From the NCBI GenBank assembly GCA_043101605.1, contig JBICIG010000084.1:1-43647 (forward strand): a stretch of DNA of 43,647 nucleotides. The letters run 5' to 3'. The notes beneath the pieces are model-generated. The model worked only from the letters and a program-made list of their open reading frames with translations. It was not told the origin of the DNA and did not search any database. The number at the start of each line of letters is the position of its first letter. The stretch's first letter is position 1. The translations under genes were made by a program, and so were the position numbers. Below, in pieces: positions 43,557-43,647 of this stretch. The stretch comes from JBICIG01 sp043101605 (lineage in GTDB: Bacteria; Planctomycetota; Phycisphaerae; Phycisphaerales; UBA1924).

Positions 43557-43647
43557 ATGGTGATGAAGCGCGCACGAACCCGCAAGCCGACGGGTCCGCG
43601 ACGGGTCCAGTGCTATCTCTGCACCCACTGGTTCGAGGTCGGGGAGA
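43557..43647 (+). CDS. Start of a zinc-ribbon protein, cut by window edge
   Basis: The frame begins MVMKRARTRKPTGPRRVQCY and continues LCTHWFEVGE to the edge, with one CxxC (C-Y-L-C). Planctomycete bactofilin-type proteins can carry such an N-terminal basic stretch and zinc ribbon, and a bactofilin gene is just upstream (44 nt), so a second bactofilin is a reasonable guess. A start at 43563 is also possible. Only 30 residues are visible. Confidence 0.45.
   Translation, partial: MVMKRARTRKPTGPRRVQCYLCTHWFEVGE

Overview
This 43.6 kb window is GC-rich, gene-dense bacterial chromosome. The gene set points to a Planctomycetota member, probably of the Phycisphaerae. The signs are secreted proteins with a PEP-CTERM-like tail ending in a run of arginines, a secreted tricorn-type protease, bactofilin, futalosine-pathway menaquinone synthesis (mqnE), a TraB/TIKI-like secreted protein and HEAT-repeat proteins. 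The placement is inference from content; there is no rRNA or marker tree here. I see no rRNA, tRNA, CRISPR array, prophage or insertion sequence.

Layout. 1-993: end of the trigger factor gene. 1168-2241: two minus-strand membrane proteins with zinc ribbons. 2320-7415: a GT4-GT2-GT4 glycosyltransferase operon. 7579-11460: a secreted tricorn-type protease. 11564-11579: a perfect 16-bp parS palindrome lying between convergent genes. 11611-13843 (minus): a soluble histidine kinase and an NtrC-type sigma-54 activator, translationally overlapped. 14032-16929 (minus): ileS. 17322-20712: a DUF2617-like protein, then a HEAT-repeat protein coupled to a small GTG-started membrane protein. 20740-23103: a lipase-like hydrolase, divergent from a TraB-like protein with an embedded GspG-like domain. 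23104-26460: an accessory-looking stretch around mscL, with an orphan gene, a pseudo-formylglycine-generating-enzyme protein flanked by two 49-bp related repeats, and a membrane protein of lower GC. 26462-29299: mqnE divergent from a TetR operon, with two matching palindromes between them. 29538-31548: a sigma-54-type promoter motif and dnaK. 31656-36601: a DUF429 protein, rdgB, a PfkB kinase, an ALDH7-type dehydrogenase and rpiA. 36713-41147 (minus): NAD-type isocitrate dehydrogenase, TsaC/Sua5 and a TolC-like lipoprotein. 41404-43647: an SH3-like secreted protein, bactofilin and the start of a zinc-ribbon protein.

Two signals run across genes. The tetranucleotide ACGT is almost absent: reading every line I find only two copies, one at the centre of parS and one in the orphan gene at 23126-23554. 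Aspartate followed by valine is written GAT-GTN although GAC is preferred elsewhere. This looks like selection against a DNA site. Second, several genes without a ribosome binding site have a TANNNT hexamer ending 6-8 nt before ATG, which suggests leaderless transcripts.
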